DNA of 64,000 bases from Mycolicibacterium sp. BiH015. Lineage in GTDB: Bacteria > Actinomycetota > Actinomycetes > Mycobacteriales > Mycobacteriaceae. This document shows, piece by piece, positions 32,954-41,340 of the stretch (within the stretch, counting starts at the first letter, position 1; each line of letters begins with the position of its first letter). Made by a program: the position numbers and the translations under genes. Under the pieces are notes generated by a model. The model worked only from the letters and a program-made list of their open reading frames with translations, was not told where the DNA came from and made no database searches. The stretch spans positions 124,001 to 188,000 of the forward strand of contig NZ_JAQGCZ010000006.1 in assembly GCF_027706845.1 (NCBI RefSeq). The letters are read 5' to 3'.

Positions 32954-32959
32954 TACCCT
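32954..32959 (+). promoter_or_regulatory. -10 box of ispH
   Basis: TACCCT ends 6 nt before the ATG at 32966, again the leaderless arrangement. No Shine-Dalgarno sequence is present. Confidence 0.45.
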
Positions 32960-32965
32960 GGAGTC

Positions 32966-33967
32966 ATGCCGCCGACTGTCAACATGGGGATTCCGGGCGC
33001 CGCGAGCTCGGTCGTTGAGAGGACGACCGGCAAACGAGTGCTGCTGGCCGAGCCGCGCGGATACTGCGCCGGCGTCGACCGCGCTGTCGAAACCGTGGAA
33101 CGCGCACTCGAACAGCACGGAGCCCCGATCTACGTACGGCACGAGATCGTGCACAACCGCTATGTCGTGGACACCCTGGCCAAGGCCGGCGCGATCTTCG
33201 TCGAGCAGACCGACGAGGTGCCCGAGGGCGCCATCGTGGTGTTCTCCGCCCACGGGGTCGCACCGACCGTGCACGTCGAGGCCAAGGCCCGCAATCTGAA
33301 GACCATCGACGCGACGTGCCCGCTGGTGACCAAGGTGCACAACGAGGCCAAGCGTTTCGCCCGCGACGACTACGACATCCTGCTCGTCGGTCACGAGGGG
33401 CACGAAGAGGTCGTCGGCACCGCAGGTGAGGCTCCCGATCACGTCCAGGTGGTCGACAACCCGGATGCGGTCGACAACGTCACCGTGCGCGACCCCGAGA
33501 AGGTCGTCTGGCTCTCCCAGACGACGCTGAGCGTCGACGAGACGATGGAGACGGTGCGCCGGCTGCGGGAGAAGTTCCCGACTCTGCAGGATCCGCCCAG
33601 CGACGACATCTGCTACGCCACGCAGAACCGCCAGGTCGCCGTCAAGGCGATGGCGCCCGAATGCGAGCTGGTGATCGTCGTCGGGTCGAAGAACTCGTCG
33701 AACTCGGTGCGCCTGGTCGAGGTCGCGCTGGGCGCCGGCTCCAACGCCGCCTATCTGGTCGACTACGCCGAGGACATCGATCCGGCCTGGCTCGACGGTG
33801 TCACGACCGTAGGCGTGACCTCCGGTGCCTCGGTCCCGGAGATTCTGGTGCGCGGTGTGCTCGACCGCCTCGCCGAGTACGGCTACGGCACCGTGCAGCC
33901 GGTCACCACCGCGAACGAGACACTCGTGTTCGCCCTGCCCCGAGAGATCCGCCCGGCTCGCCAGTGA
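32966..33967 (+). CDS. ispH: 4-hydroxy-3-methylbut-2-enyl diphosphate reductase
   Basis: 333 residues. Last enzyme of the MEP pathway, making IPP and DMAPP. The three 4Fe-4S ligands are C34 ('PRGYCAG'), C118 ('DATCPLV') and C216 ('DICYATQNRQ'). 'RHEIVHN', 'FSAHGV', 'GHEGHEEVVGT' and 'TSGASVPE' (Thr/Glu of the active site) are conserved. It matches M. tuberculosis Rv1110 (lytB2). Its stop overlaps the start of the penicillin-binding lipoprotein gene (GTGA). Confidence 0.96.
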   Translation: MPPTVNMGIPGAASSVVERTTGKRVLLAEPRGYCAGVDRAVETVERALEQHGAPIYVRHEIVHNRYVVDTLAKAGAIFVEQTDEVPEGAIVVFSAHGVAPTVHVEAKARNLKTIDATCPLVTKVHNEAKRFARDDYDILLVGHEGHEEVVGTAGEAPDHVQVVDNPDAVDNVTVRDPEKVVWLSQTTLSVDETMETVRRLREKFPTLQDPPSDDICYATQNRQVAVKAMAPECELVIVVGSKNSSNSVRLVEVALGAGSNAAYLVDYAEDIDPAWLDGVTTVGVTSGASVPEILVRGVLDRLAEYGYGTVQPVTTANETLVFALPREIRPARQ

Positions 33968-35736
33968 CTTTCCTGCGACGCGGCACCGCGCTGTTCGTGC
34001 TCGCCGTCCTGCTTCTGGTGTCCGGCTGCAGTGACGCCGAGGACCGGTTCACCTCGACACTGCGAGATTTCGCCGACGCGCTCACTCGCGGCGACGCGCA
34101 AGCGGCGGCCGCGGTGACGAGCGACCAGACCGCTGCGGCCGACACCCTGGGCAAGCTGTACGCCAGCCTGGGCAAGGACGTCCGGTTCGAGGTCACGGCC
34201 TCTGCGCGGGAGGAGAACCAGGGCACCTTCACGCTGTCGGCTGCCTGGAAATTCGGGCCCGAGAAGACGATCGAGTGGAGCTACACCGCGGACGGCGCGG
34301 TCAGCCAGCGGGGCGACGACTGGAAGATCCAGTGGAATCCCGCCACCGTCGCCCCCGGCCTCGACGAAGGTCCGCTGTCGTTCAGCACGCTCGTCCCGGT
34401 ACCCGCAGCCCGGGTGCTCGACCGGACCGGCGCCGAACTGCTCACCCAGCACATCGTCACCCTCGTCGACGTCGCCCCCGGAGTCGACGTGAACACCGTT
34501 GCGGCCCTGCTCAATCCGATCGCCCCGACGATCACCGCTCAATCGCTGAGCGGCGAGCTGGCCGCGGGTAAGCCCGTCACCGCGATCACGCTGCGCGACG
34601 AAGACCTGGCCCCGATCCAGGAACAGCTGGCGGCGCTCCCGAACGTCACGTTGCGGCCGCAGACCCGCCTGCTGGCCACCGACCGCGCGCTGACCTCACC
34701 GACGCTCGCCGGATTGTCCGAGCTGTGGCAGCAGCGCAGCGACGCGGCGGCAGGATGGGCGGTGACCGCGGAAACCGCCACCGGCCCGAAGCGCGTCGGC
34801 GGTCAGGACGCGAAACCCGTCGGCGACATTTCCAGCACCCTCGACGTCGGCATGCTGCTCGCGGGCGAGTCGGCACTTGCCTCCCTGCCGACGCCCGCCG
34901 CGATCGTCGCCATCCAACCGTCGACCGGCAACGTGCTCGCCGTCGCGCAGAACGCCCCCGCCGATGCGCAGGGACCGATCGCGCTGACCGGTCTCTATCC
35001 GCCCGGGTCGACGTTCAAGACGGTGACGGTGTCGGCGGCGCTGCAGGCCGGGCAGGTGACTCCCGACAGCATCGTCGGGTGCCCGGGCACCGAGAACATC
35101 GAAGGCAGGCAGATCCCCAACGACGACAACTTCGAGCTGGGCGACGTTCCGCTGCACACGGCGTTCGCCCGGTCGTGCAATACGACGATGGGCCGGCTCG
35201 CGGTCAACCTGCCGCCGGACGCGTTGACCTCGGCGGCCGCACAGCTCGGTCTCGGCATCGACTTCGTCGCCCCGGGCATGACCACGGTCACCGGTTCCGT
35301 GCCCGTCGCCGACACGCCCGCGCTGCGTGTCGAGGAGGGCATCGGGCAAGGCAAGGTCACCGCGTCACCGTTCGGGATGGCGCTCGTGGCCGCGACGCTC
35401 GCGCACGGCTCGGTGCCCGCGCCGACCATCGTCGAGGGGTCACCGGGCGTGCCGGACCGCGCGCCCGAACCGCTGCCGCCTGCGGTGGACGAGCAGGTGC
35501 GGGCCATGATGCGCGAGACGATCACCGATGGCACAGCCACCCAGTTGCAGGACATCCCCGGCATGCTCGGCAAGACCGGCACAGCCGAGTACCTCGCCCA
35601 GGACGGGGCCACGCACGCACACGGCTGGTTCGTCGGCATCCGCGGCGACCTGGCCGTTGCCGTCTTCGTCAGTGACGCAGGAAGTTCCACACCCGCGGTG
35701 GACACGGCGGGCCGGTTCCTGCGGGCCGTGCCCTGA
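33964..35736 (+). CDS. Penicillin-binding lipoprotein (NTF2-like N-domain, transpeptidase)
   Basis: 590 residues. Lipobox 'LLLVSGC' with C22, an NTF2-like MecA-N-type domain (residues 25-150), a dimerisation region, then the class B transpeptidase domain with SxxK at S349-TF-K352, SxN at S404-C-N406 and KTG at 537-539. This resembles M. tuberculosis Rv2864c. It should sit on the outer face of the membrane and cross-link peptidoglycan. The GTG start overlaps the ispH stop by four bases, an unexpected coupling of isoprenoid supply and wall synthesis. Confidence 0.9.
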   Translation: MTFLRRGTALFVLAVLLLVSGCSDAEDRFTSTLRDFADALTRGDAQAAAAVTSDQTAAADTLGKLYASLGKDVRFEVTASAREENQGTFTLSAAWKFGPEKTIEWSYTADGAVSQRGDDWKIQWNPATVAPGLDEGPLSFSTLVPVPAARVLDRTGAELLTQHIVTLVDVAPGVDVNTVAALLNPIAPTITAQSLSGELAAGKPVTAITLRDEDLAPIQEQLAALPNVTLRPQTRLLATDRALTSPTLAGLSELWQQRSDAAAGWAVTAETATGPKRVGGQDAKPVGDISSTLDVGMLLAGESALASLPTPAAIVAIQPSTGNVLAVAQNAPADAQGPIALTGLYPPGSTFKTVTVSAALQAGQVTPDSIVGCPGTENIEGRQIPNDDNFELGDVPLHTAFARSCNTTMGRLAVNLPPDALTSAAAQLGLGIDFVAPGMTTVTGSVPVADTPALRVEEGIGQGKVTASPFGMALVAATLAHGSVPAPTIVEGSPGVPDRAPEPLPPAVDEQVRAMMRETITDGTATQLQDIPGMLGKTGTAEYLAQDGATHAHGWFVGIRGDLAVAVFVSDAGSSTPAVDTAGRFLRAVP

Positions 35737-35749
35737 CCGGCGTCGCGTC

Positions 35750-35780
35750 GAAACTGCATTCCGGTAGCAAAAGTGCGAGT
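35750..35780. repeat. Dispersed intergenic element, copy 2
   Basis: The stretch starting GAAACTGCATTCCGG and ending AAAGTGCGAGT is clearly related to the minus-strand reading of 4166 down to about 4130 (GGAATTGCATTCCAG ... GAAAGATCGAGT). Both copies sit just after a plus-strand stop codon. Copy 2 lacks the long inverted second arm. Confidence 0.55.
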
Positions 35781-35813
35781 AGACACCTGCGCAGATGCAC
35801 TCTCGGCGAATCG

Positions 35814-36890
35814 TCAGATGTCGTATTCCCAGCGGTCGGCGTCTGCCTCGCGAGGGGCTCGCCTACGGGTCCGGTACTCGGCCCGATCCTCGGAGTCCTC
35901 GCCGCGATAGCGCACCCGTGAGATCGGATGGTGCGAGCTGGACGACCCGTAGAGGTCCTGGGAGTCCCGGGGGTCGTAGTCGTCATATCTGCTGCGGCGC
36001 ACAGGACGCTCACGCTGCGGCGGCTCGTAGCGATCGTCGCGCTCGTAACGCGCCCTGCGCTCGCGTGGCGGCAGCGGCTCGCGCGATTCACGCTCGCGCG
36101 GTTCCCGCGACGACGACGGACGAGGACGGCGGCGCGGCTCTGACGGGGGCGGCTCGCTGAGCCGCTCGCGGCGCCGGCGCGGGCGGTCGTCGATGACCGG
36201 CTCGATGATCTCGGTCTCGGCGGCCCCCGGACGCCGGGACCTCGGAGGTGTCCGCCTGGCGGGCCGTTCGCCCCGTGCCGGTTTGGGTTGCCCGGGGCGG
36301 CGTCGATCGGCGGCGCCCCGCTCCCGGGGCACGTTGTCGTCGGCGGCATCGTCGGACTTTCCACCGAAGAGCCCTGAGAGCGCCGACAGCTTCGTCGCCA
36401 GGCCGGGTGCTGCATCCCGCGTCGCACGCTCGGGCTGTTTCGCGGCGTCCGCGCGGCTCGCCTTGCCGAAGTACCACCGAGCCAGGCCGATCAGCAGGAC
36501 GGCGGCGGAGGTGAAGAACATCAACGGAAAGCGCTCGATCAGCGGGTAGCCGCAGTTGATCAGGACGTCCTTCAATCCGTTGATCTCGCTGCCGTGCATC
36601 AGGAAGTACGCGCCGGGCACTGTGACGAACAACACCAGCGGGGGCTGGATCACGGCCGTGAACAAGCCCGATCGCCTGACCGCCAGCACCGCTGTCAGAC
36701 AGCCGAGAACATAGAGGGAGGCGAACACGGCGGTGAGCTGTCCACCACCGGAGCCGGCGTCGAAAGCGAAGCCGATCGCCACTGCAACAACGGCACTCAG
36801 GACCGCACCCCACCACGGAATCCCGGCGATATTCGGGTGTGCGGAGCGGTGGTCGACGGCCACTGCCGACCGTGCGCGCTGTCCTGACAC
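35814..36890 (-). CDS. DUF6542-type membrane protein with Arg-rich disordered tail
   Basis: 358 residues. Four hydrophobic segments in the first 140 residues ('IPWWGAVLSAVVAVAIGFAFDAGSGGG', 'VFASLYVLGCLTAVLAVR', 'VIQPPLVLFVTVPGAYF', 'FPLMFFTSAAVLLIGLARWYFG') match the Rv1111c family. Residues 145-358 are highly charged, dominated by Arg, Glu, Pro and Asp, with no fold evident. The tail is expected in the cytosol. It is divergent from ychF. The function is unknown. Confidence 0.85.
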   Translation of the reverse strand: MSGQRARSAVAVDHRSAHPNIAGIPWWGAVLSAVVAVAIGFAFDAGSGGGQLTAVFASLYVLGCLTAVLAVRRSGLFTAVIQPPLVLFVTVPGAYFLMHGSEINGLKDVLINCGYPLIERFPLMFFTSAAVLLIGLARWYFGKASRADAAKQPERATRDAAPGLATKLSALSGLFGGKSDDAADDNVPRERGAADRRRPGQPKPARGERPARRTPPRSRRPGAAETEIIEPVIDDRPRRRRERLSEPPPSEPRRRPRPSSSREPRERESREPLPPRERRARYERDDRYEPPQRERPVRRSRYDDYDPRDSQDLYGSSSSHHPISRVRYRGEDSEDRAEYRTRRRAPREADADRWEYDI

Positions 36891-36957
36891 ACGTCGACCC
36901 TACTGGCTTGGGCAACTACTCGTCGCCAGCGCGCGGTGGCGTGGCGACCACATTGCC

Positions 36958-36963
36958 TAGACT
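36958..36963 (+). promoter_or_regulatory. -10 box of ychF
   Basis: TAGACT ends 9 nt before the GTG at 36973, favouring that codon (which matches the Rv1112 N-terminus) over the GTG at 36964. Confidence 0.4.
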
Positions 36964-36972
36964 GTGGTCCCC

Positions 36973-38055
36973 GTGGGCCTGAATCTGGGAATCGTCGGAC
37001 TGCCGAACGTCGGTAAGTCGACTCTGTTCAACGCGCTGACACGCAACGACGTGCTGGCTGCCAACTACCCGTTCGCGACGATCGAGCCGAACGAGGGCGT
37101 GGTGGCGCTCCCGGATGAGCGGCTGACCGAGCTGGCAAAGATGTTCGGTTCGGAGAAGATCGTGCCCGCGCCCGTCACCTTCGTCGACATCGCGGGCATC
37201 GTGAAGGGTGCTTCCGAAGGCGCGGGGCTGGGCAACAAATTCCTCGCCAACATCCGCGAGAGCGACGCGATCTGTCAGGTGGTGCGGGTGTTCGCCGACG
37301 ACGACGTGGTGCACGTCGACGGACGGGTCGATCCGAAATCCGACATCGAGGTGATCGAGACCGAGCTGATCCTCGCCGACATGCAGACGCTGGAGCGTGC
37401 GCTGCCGAGGCTGGAGAAGGAGGCCCGGACCAACAAGGACCGTCGGCCGGTCTACGAGGCCGCCAAGGCCGCCAACGAGGTGCTCGACACCGGCAAGACT
37501 CTGTTTTCAGGTGCTCAGCGGGACGTGGACGTCTCGCTGTTGCGAGAGCTGAACCTGTTGACCTCCAAGCCTTTTCTGTATGTGTTCAACGCCGACGAAT
37601 CGGTGCTCACCGACGAGGCGAAGGTCGCTTCGCTGCGCGAACTGGTCGCGCCTGCCGATGCGGTATTCCTCGACGCCAAGATCGAGGCGGAGCTGCAGGA
37701 GCTCGACGAGGAGTCCGCCGCCGAACTGCTGGAGTCGATCGGCCAGACCGAGCGCGGCCTGGATGCGTTGGCGCGCGCCGGTTTTCACACACTGAAGCTG
37801 CAGACCTACCTGACGGCGGGGCCGAAAGAGGCGCGGGCGTGGACAATCCACCAGGGCGACACCGCGCCGAAGGCGGCCGGTGTCATCCACACCGATTTCG
37901 AGAAGGGCTTCATCAAGGCCGAGATCGTGTCCTTCGACGACCTGATGGCGGCAGGCTCGATGGCGGCGGCCAAGGCCGCCGGCAAGGTTCGGATCGAAGG
38001 CAAGGACTACGTGATGGCCGACGGCGACGTGGTGGAGTTCCGGTTCAACGTCTAG
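36973..38055 (+). CDS. ychF: Redox-regulated ATPase YchF
   Basis: 360 residues. Obg-related P-loop protein: G1 'GLPNVGKST' (9-17), 'ANYPFATIEPNEG', G3 'DIAGIVKGASEGAGLGNKFL', a coiled-coil insertion, 'NADE' in place of the canonical NKxD (consistent with ATP preference) and a C-terminal TGS domain ('LQTYLTAGPKEARAWTI...KAAGVIHTDFEKGFIKAE...YVMADGDVVEFRFNV'). A ribosome-associated factor in stress and translation control, corresponding to Rv1112. Confidence 0.96.
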   Translation: MGLNLGIVGLPNVGKSTLFNALTRNDVLAANYPFATIEPNEGVVALPDERLTELAKMFGSEKIVPAPVTFVDIAGIVKGASEGAGLGNKFLANIRESDAICQVVRVFADDDVVHVDGRVDPKSDIEVIETELILADMQTLERALPRLEKEARTNKDRRPVYEAAKAANEVLDTGKTLFSGAQRDVDVSLLRELNLLTSKPFLYVFNADESVLTDEAKVASLRELVAPADAVFLDAKIEAELQELDEESAAELLESIGQTERGLDALARAGFHTLKLQTYLTAGPKEARAWTIHQGDTAPKAAGVIHTDFEKGFIKAEIVSFDDLMAAGSMAAAKAAGKVRIEGKDYVMADGDVVEFRFNV

Positions 38056-38060
38056 CCTGT

Positions 38061-38087
38061 GAAGACGGTTGCGGACCCGTCGTCTTC
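38061..38087. terminator. Terminator candidate between ychF and convergent SDR
   Basis: GAAGACG (38061-38067) and CGTCTTC (38081-38087) form a perfect 7-bp stem across a 13-nt loop, 6 nt after the ychF stop and 14 nt beyond the SDR stop on the other strand. Confidence 0.4.
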
Positions 38088-38100
38088 GGACGCGAATGCA

Positions 38101-38865
38101 TCAGTCGGGTCTGTTCACGATGTTGAGTCCCACGCCCGGCGCGAGGCGCTGGAAAACTTGCAGCGCCTTCGCCAGCCCGACGACGATCTCGTCGCGTCCG
38201 GCGTCGAGCCCGGCCATTGCCGCGGTCACAAACGCGTCGAGCTGCATCGCACGCGGCGGCTGCCGGTCGAGATGGCGATGCAGATCGGTCACCACGGCGG
38301 GCGGAATCAGCTCGACGACCTGGACGGTCGAGCCCTGCAACTGCCGTCGAAGCGACACCGTGAAGCTGTGCACAGCCGCCTTGGTCGCCGAGTACACCGG
38401 CGCAGCGGTCAACGGTACGTAGCCCAGACCTGACCCGACATTGACCAGTCGCGAGCCCGGCCGGTTCTGCAGGTGGGGCAGAAAAGTGTTGGCCACGTGA
38501 ATGACGCCTTTGAGGTTGACGTCCACCTCGCGACCCAGCTCCGCCGCGTCGAGCGGGCCGAGGCCCGTGAAGTCGAACAACCGCTGCACACCGGCGTTGC
38601 TGATCACCGTATCGAGATCTGGATGACGTTCCACGAGCCGTTCGGCCAGCGCGGCGACCTGATCGGCCTCGGACACATCCACGACCTCAGCCTCCATGCC
38701 GGGATGACGCGAGGCGACCGCCTCGACCCGCTCGCGAGTCTGGCCCGCGACGACCACTTGGCGTCCGCGGGCATGAAACGCTCCCGCGAGCCCGGCGCCG
38801 ATCCCCGAACCGCCGCCGGTGACCAATACCGTTCCCGACGTTGTCGGTGTTCTGCGCCCGCGCAC
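38101..38865 (-). CDS. SDR-family oxidoreductase (DltE-like)
   Basis: 254 residues from GTG, with a strong AGGAGG ribosome-binding site 5-6 nt upstream. 'VLVTGGGSGIGAGLAGAFHARG', 'DVSEADQ', 'ISNAGVQ', 'NVGSGLGYVPLTAAPVYSATKAA' (Ser-Tyr-Lys) are intact. The C-terminus is short and lacks a membrane helix. It resembles the bacterial DltE-type SDRs, whose substrates are not known. It is divergent from the DUF1801 gene across 353 bp. Confidence 0.85.
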   Translation of the reverse strand: MRGRRTPTTSGTVLVTGGGSGIGAGLAGAFHARGRQVVVAGQTRERVEAVASRHPGMEAEVVDVSEADQVAALAERLVERHPDLDTVISNAGVQRLFDFTGLGPLDAAELGREVDVNLKGVIHVANTFLPHLQNRPGSRLVNVGSGLGYVPLTAAPVYSATKAAVHSFTVSLRRQLQGSTVQVVELIPPAVVTDLHRHLDRQPPRAMQLDAFVTAAMAGLDAGRDEIVVGLAKALQVFQRLAPGVGLNIVNRPD

Positions 38866-39218
38866 TTCGCCTCCTGGGTCGGATGCTTCCAGTATGCGTT
38901 CGGCGCGTGTCTGCGAAGGAGTACCGCGCGAATGGCGAGACGCGGCGGTCGAAAGGCGAAGTCGTCGAGAGCAATTCGGCGGCTGCTGGAAGTCGTGCCG
39001 GCCCGAAGGGGCTCCCGAGACGTCCACCACAACGCCGGTCAGTCGGATTCCGGTCCAACGTCTCACGTGTTAATGTCCGTGCGCGCTTCCAGGTGACGAT
39101 CACCTGAATCATTGCGGAGGGACCTGCGTTCGCAGGACATGTCCACGATGGGGTGCCGCACCTTCTGGTGCGCCGACTCCACCGCGCCGAAATGGATCGG
39201 CTGACGAAGGGACATGGA
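38866..39218. other. 353-bp divergent intergenic region
   Basis: Between the SDR (minus) and the DUF1801 gene (plus). It holds the perfect inverted repeat at 39090-39106 and an AT-richer TCACGTGTTAATG patch near 39,063-39,075. The open frames crossing it lack ribosome-binding sites and family resemblance, so no gene is called. Confidence 0.5.
39090..39106. promoter_or_regulatory. Perfect 7-3-7 inverted repeat, possible operator
   Basis: CAGGTGA-CGA-TCACCTG lies 113 bp upstream of the DUF1801 start and 225 bp upstream of the SDR start. Its symmetry and length fit a dimeric repressor site. There is no poly-U run, so a terminator is less likely. Confidence 0.4.
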
Positions 39219-39572
39219 ATGACGACCAAGGACGACAAGAACCTGCAACAGGTCCTCGACAAGATCGCGTCGATGGATGAGCCGAGGCGAGGTGTCATGC
39301 AGCGCCTGCACGAAGTGATCCTTTCGGCGGCTCCCGAACTGAAGCCGCGAATCTGGTACGGCATGCCGGGCTACGCCAAGTCGGGGAGCAGTCCCGTCGT
39401 GGTTTTCTGCCGAAACGACGACGTGATGAGTCTCGGGGTGACCGAGAAGGCCACCCTCAAGCCCGCAGGCGGCAAGGACGGGCTGCTGATTCCCGCGGCC
39501 TGGTACTTCGACGGCTTGGACGACGTCACCGAGAAGCGAATTGCCGAGATCGTGCGCGCCGCGATCGAGTAG
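39219..39572 (+). CDS. DUF1801 (YdhG-type) protein
   Basis: 117 residues from the ATG with AAGGGA about 8 nt upstream. The hallmark 'LKPRIWYGMPGYAKSG' (the W..MP.Y motif) and 'VVVFCRNDDVMSLGVTEKATLK' match DUF1801, a frataxin-like fold found in putative iron-handling proteins. An earlier in-frame ATG would add 22 residues without family similarity. The function is not established. Confidence 0.75.
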   Translation: MTTKDDKNLQQVLDKIASMDEPRRGVMQRLHEVILSAAPELKPRIWYGMPGYAKSGSSPVVVFCRNDDVMSLGVTEKATLKPAGGKDGLLIPAAWYFDGLDDVTEKRIAEIVRAAIE

Positions 39573-39595
39573 CCCGACGGCTTCGGCGCGGGCGT

Positions 39596-40024
39596 TCAGT
39601 CGTAGACGACATCCAGTCCGCGCCGTGCCAGGTCGGCCAGCGCTTCCCGCATTGTCTGCAGCTGTTCGGGTGAGTGGCCCACCCAGTCGGTGATCTCACC
39701 GACGATCCGCACAGGCTCCCTCGTGCGGTAGGAGCGGGTGGGATTGCCGGGGAACTTCTTGTCCGTCACATTCGGGTCGTCCTCCACCGCACCGGTCGGT
39801 TCCACGACATAGATGCGGCCCCTGCCCTCGCCGACGGCCAACTCGGCTCCCCACACCGCGGCGTCCAGTGTCTGCGTGACATAGACGTAGTTGGCCTGGC
39901 GGCCGGGGTCGTGGTTCATCGGACGCCCGGGAACCAGCAGATCGCCTGCCGCGAGGTCGGCCTTGGTGCCGTGCAGGAATGCGCCCGACTCATGCGGCAC
40001 AAAGGGTTTCGGGCTTTCTGGCAT
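39596..40024 (-). CDS. arr: Rifampin ADP-ribosyltransferase
   Basis: 142 residues, the size of Arr from M. smegmatis and similar along its whole length ('HESGAFLHGTKADLAAGD', 'YVTQTLDAAVWGAELAVGEGRGRIYVVEPTGAVEDDPNVTDKKFPGNPTRSYRTREPVRIVGE'). The NAD-site residues corresponding to H19, Y49 and D84 of the M. smegmatis enzyme are H18, Y48 and D83. It inactivates rifamycins by ADP-ribosylation, so intrinsic rifampin tolerance is expected. The ATG has GGAGAAT upstream. Confidence 0.95.
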   Translation of the reverse strand: MPESPKPFVPHESGAFLHGTKADLAAGDLLVPGRPMNHDPGRQANYVYVTQTLDAAVWGAELAVGEGRGRIYVVEPTGAVEDDPNVTDKKFPGNPTRSYRTREPVRIVGEITDWVGHSPEQLQTMREALADLARRGLDVVYD

Positions 40025-40252
40025 GGGATTCTCCGTCCGTCGGATGGGATGGCCGGACGATTCTGCCGCAGAGGAGGGGGCTTGCCGCAAGGCCCCGGGT
40101 CTGCCATAGTCTGAAGCAGAGAGGCTGGCCCGCTTGGTCTTTCGTTTCCCTCAGAATCCGAGCGTGGGGGTTGTGTACGCACTCGGCGCGGTTTCCGTAC
40201 CTAAGGCCCACTCTCGTGCGTCGGTCGCCAGACTATTGCCCGAGCGGCGCGG

Positions 40253-40747
40253 TCAGCGCGGCTTCAGCCTGAAGATCGGGATCTGGCGGCCGCTGTCTTG
40301 GGTCTTCTCGCGGTAGTCGCCATATCCCGCGTAGACGCGCTTCGCGAGTTCGTACAGGCGCTCGTATTCGTCGGGGTCAGTCACCTGGACGGCGGTGAAC
40401 GGTTCCTGGCCGAACGTGCAGTCCGGGTTGGCCTTCAGGTTGTAATACCACTGCGGATGCTTGCTCTGCCCGAAGTTCGAGGCGACCAGGATGACGTCGG
40501 AACCGTCGTGGAAGTAGGTCAGCTGTACCTCGCGCGGCTTCCCCGACTTGGCGCCGAGTGTCCGCAACGGTGCATTGATGATCGGTCCCATGTTGACCCG
40601 CCCCTTCGTGAGGCGGAACAGAATCGGGTCCGTGCGACGGGCGACATGGCGTGCGAGGAACTGGCCGACCTTGGAACGGCCGAAATGGACTCCCTGTTCA
40701 TACTTCGATCCGCGACGGCGGTGTGGGTCGACGTAGCGCAGCGGCAT
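40253..40747 (-). CDS. Deazaflavin (F420)-dependent nitroreductase-family protein
   Basis: 164 residues of the Ddn/DUF385 split-beta-barrel family: 'LGAKSGKPREVQLTYFHDGSDVILVASNFGQSKHPQWYYNLKANPDCTF' is the F420-binding core, followed by 'YERLYELAKRVYAGYGDYREKT' and 'RQIPIFRLKPR'. Members reduce quinones or activate nitroimidazoles. The natural substrate is not predictable. The open 228-bp stretch between it and arr shows nothing beyond possible promoters. Confidence 0.9.
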   Translation of the reverse strand: MPLRYVDPHRRRGSKYEQGVHFGRSKVGQFLARHVARRTDPILFRLTKGRVNMGPIINAPLRTLGAKSGKPREVQLTYFHDGSDVILVASNFGQSKHPQWYYNLKANPDCTFGQEPFTAVQVTDPDEYERLYELAKRVYAGYGDYREKTQDSGRQIPIFRLKPR

Positions 40748-40766
40748 TGACGCAACGTACCCGAGG

Positions 40767-40976
40767 TCAGCGCCCGATGAACCGGAGCCTCCGTCGCGCG
40801 GACCGCTGGAGCCGGCTCACCGCCACCAGCATGACCAGGCTGACCGCCTGGCGGCCCAACGCGACCCTGCCGGTGCGCTGCCGCCATGTCGGGGTACGTG
40901 CGCCACGGCGGTATCCGAGGACGTAACCGACGCACATCGCTGCGAACAGTGCCGCGATCACCCCCAGTGCTGTCAT
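40767..40976 (-). CDS. Small membrane protein with basic C-terminus
   Basis: 69 residues: one TM helix at the N-terminus ('LGVIAALFAAMCVGYVLGY'), then a strongly basic region ('RRGARTPTWRQRTGR') and a second moderately hydrophobic stretch, ending 'RRRLRFIGR'. It lies 19 nt upstream of the nitroreductase gene's far side on the same strand. No family is recognised; composition and start context (ATG at 40976) support a real small gene only moderately. Confidence 0.45.
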   Translation of the reverse strand: MTALGVIAALFAAMCVGYVLGYRRGARTPTWRQRTGRVALGRQAVSLVMLVAVSRLQRSARRRLRFIGR

Positions 40977-41241
40977 GGTTTGAGCCTTCACCACCGCGGT
41001 CGCAGTGCGGTCACGATGCGGCCACGCCTCGTCTCCATTCGGGTCACGACAGTTCAACCAGAAGCAAATAAGTGGCAGCCGCAACCACTTTCCGAGCCGC
41101 CGCCGCACGCGACGTGGGGTTGCATCATTCGTCCGAGCCGGTGTCGAGAACATGTGCGCGACCGTCAATTTCGCTCGTCGAATACCGCGCCGCGCCGCGG
41201 GCCTCGGCGCACAATGCGCATCCGGCGATCGGCTCTCCAAA

Positions 41242-41270
41242 TTGGCAAACGCCGCCAGAAAAGCTAGCCT
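41242..41270 (+). promoter_or_regulatory. Consensus-like promoter
   Basis: TTGGCA (41242-41247), a 17-bp spacer and TAGCCT (41265-41270) form one of the best sigA-type promoters in the window. The predicted transcription start falls on the palindrome at 41278-41291. Confidence 0.55.
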
Positions 41271-41277
41271 GTCAACT

Positions 41278-41291
41278 AATACAGCTGTATT
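41278..41291. promoter_or_regulatory. 14-bp perfect palindrome at the transcription start (operator candidate)
   Basis: AATACAGCTGTATT is perfectly symmetric and extends to CTAATACAG/CTGTATTCG with one mismatch. Its position just downstream of the -10 box is typical for autoregulating TetR-like repressors. Confidence 0.6.
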
Positions 41292-41340
41292 CGCGGGCCG
41301 CGACGCGACTACTGCATCCACCGACGAGGAGAGGTTGTCA

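Larger units (their letters stand above)
40977..41340. other. 364-bp intergenic region, AT-richer, with a strong promoter at its right end
   Basis: Upstream of the 24-codon ORF and the 148-residue protein. Apart from the promoter and palindrome listed separately, nothing coding is convincing; the long plus frame crossing it has no ribosome-binding site at its upstream starts. Confidence 0.5.
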
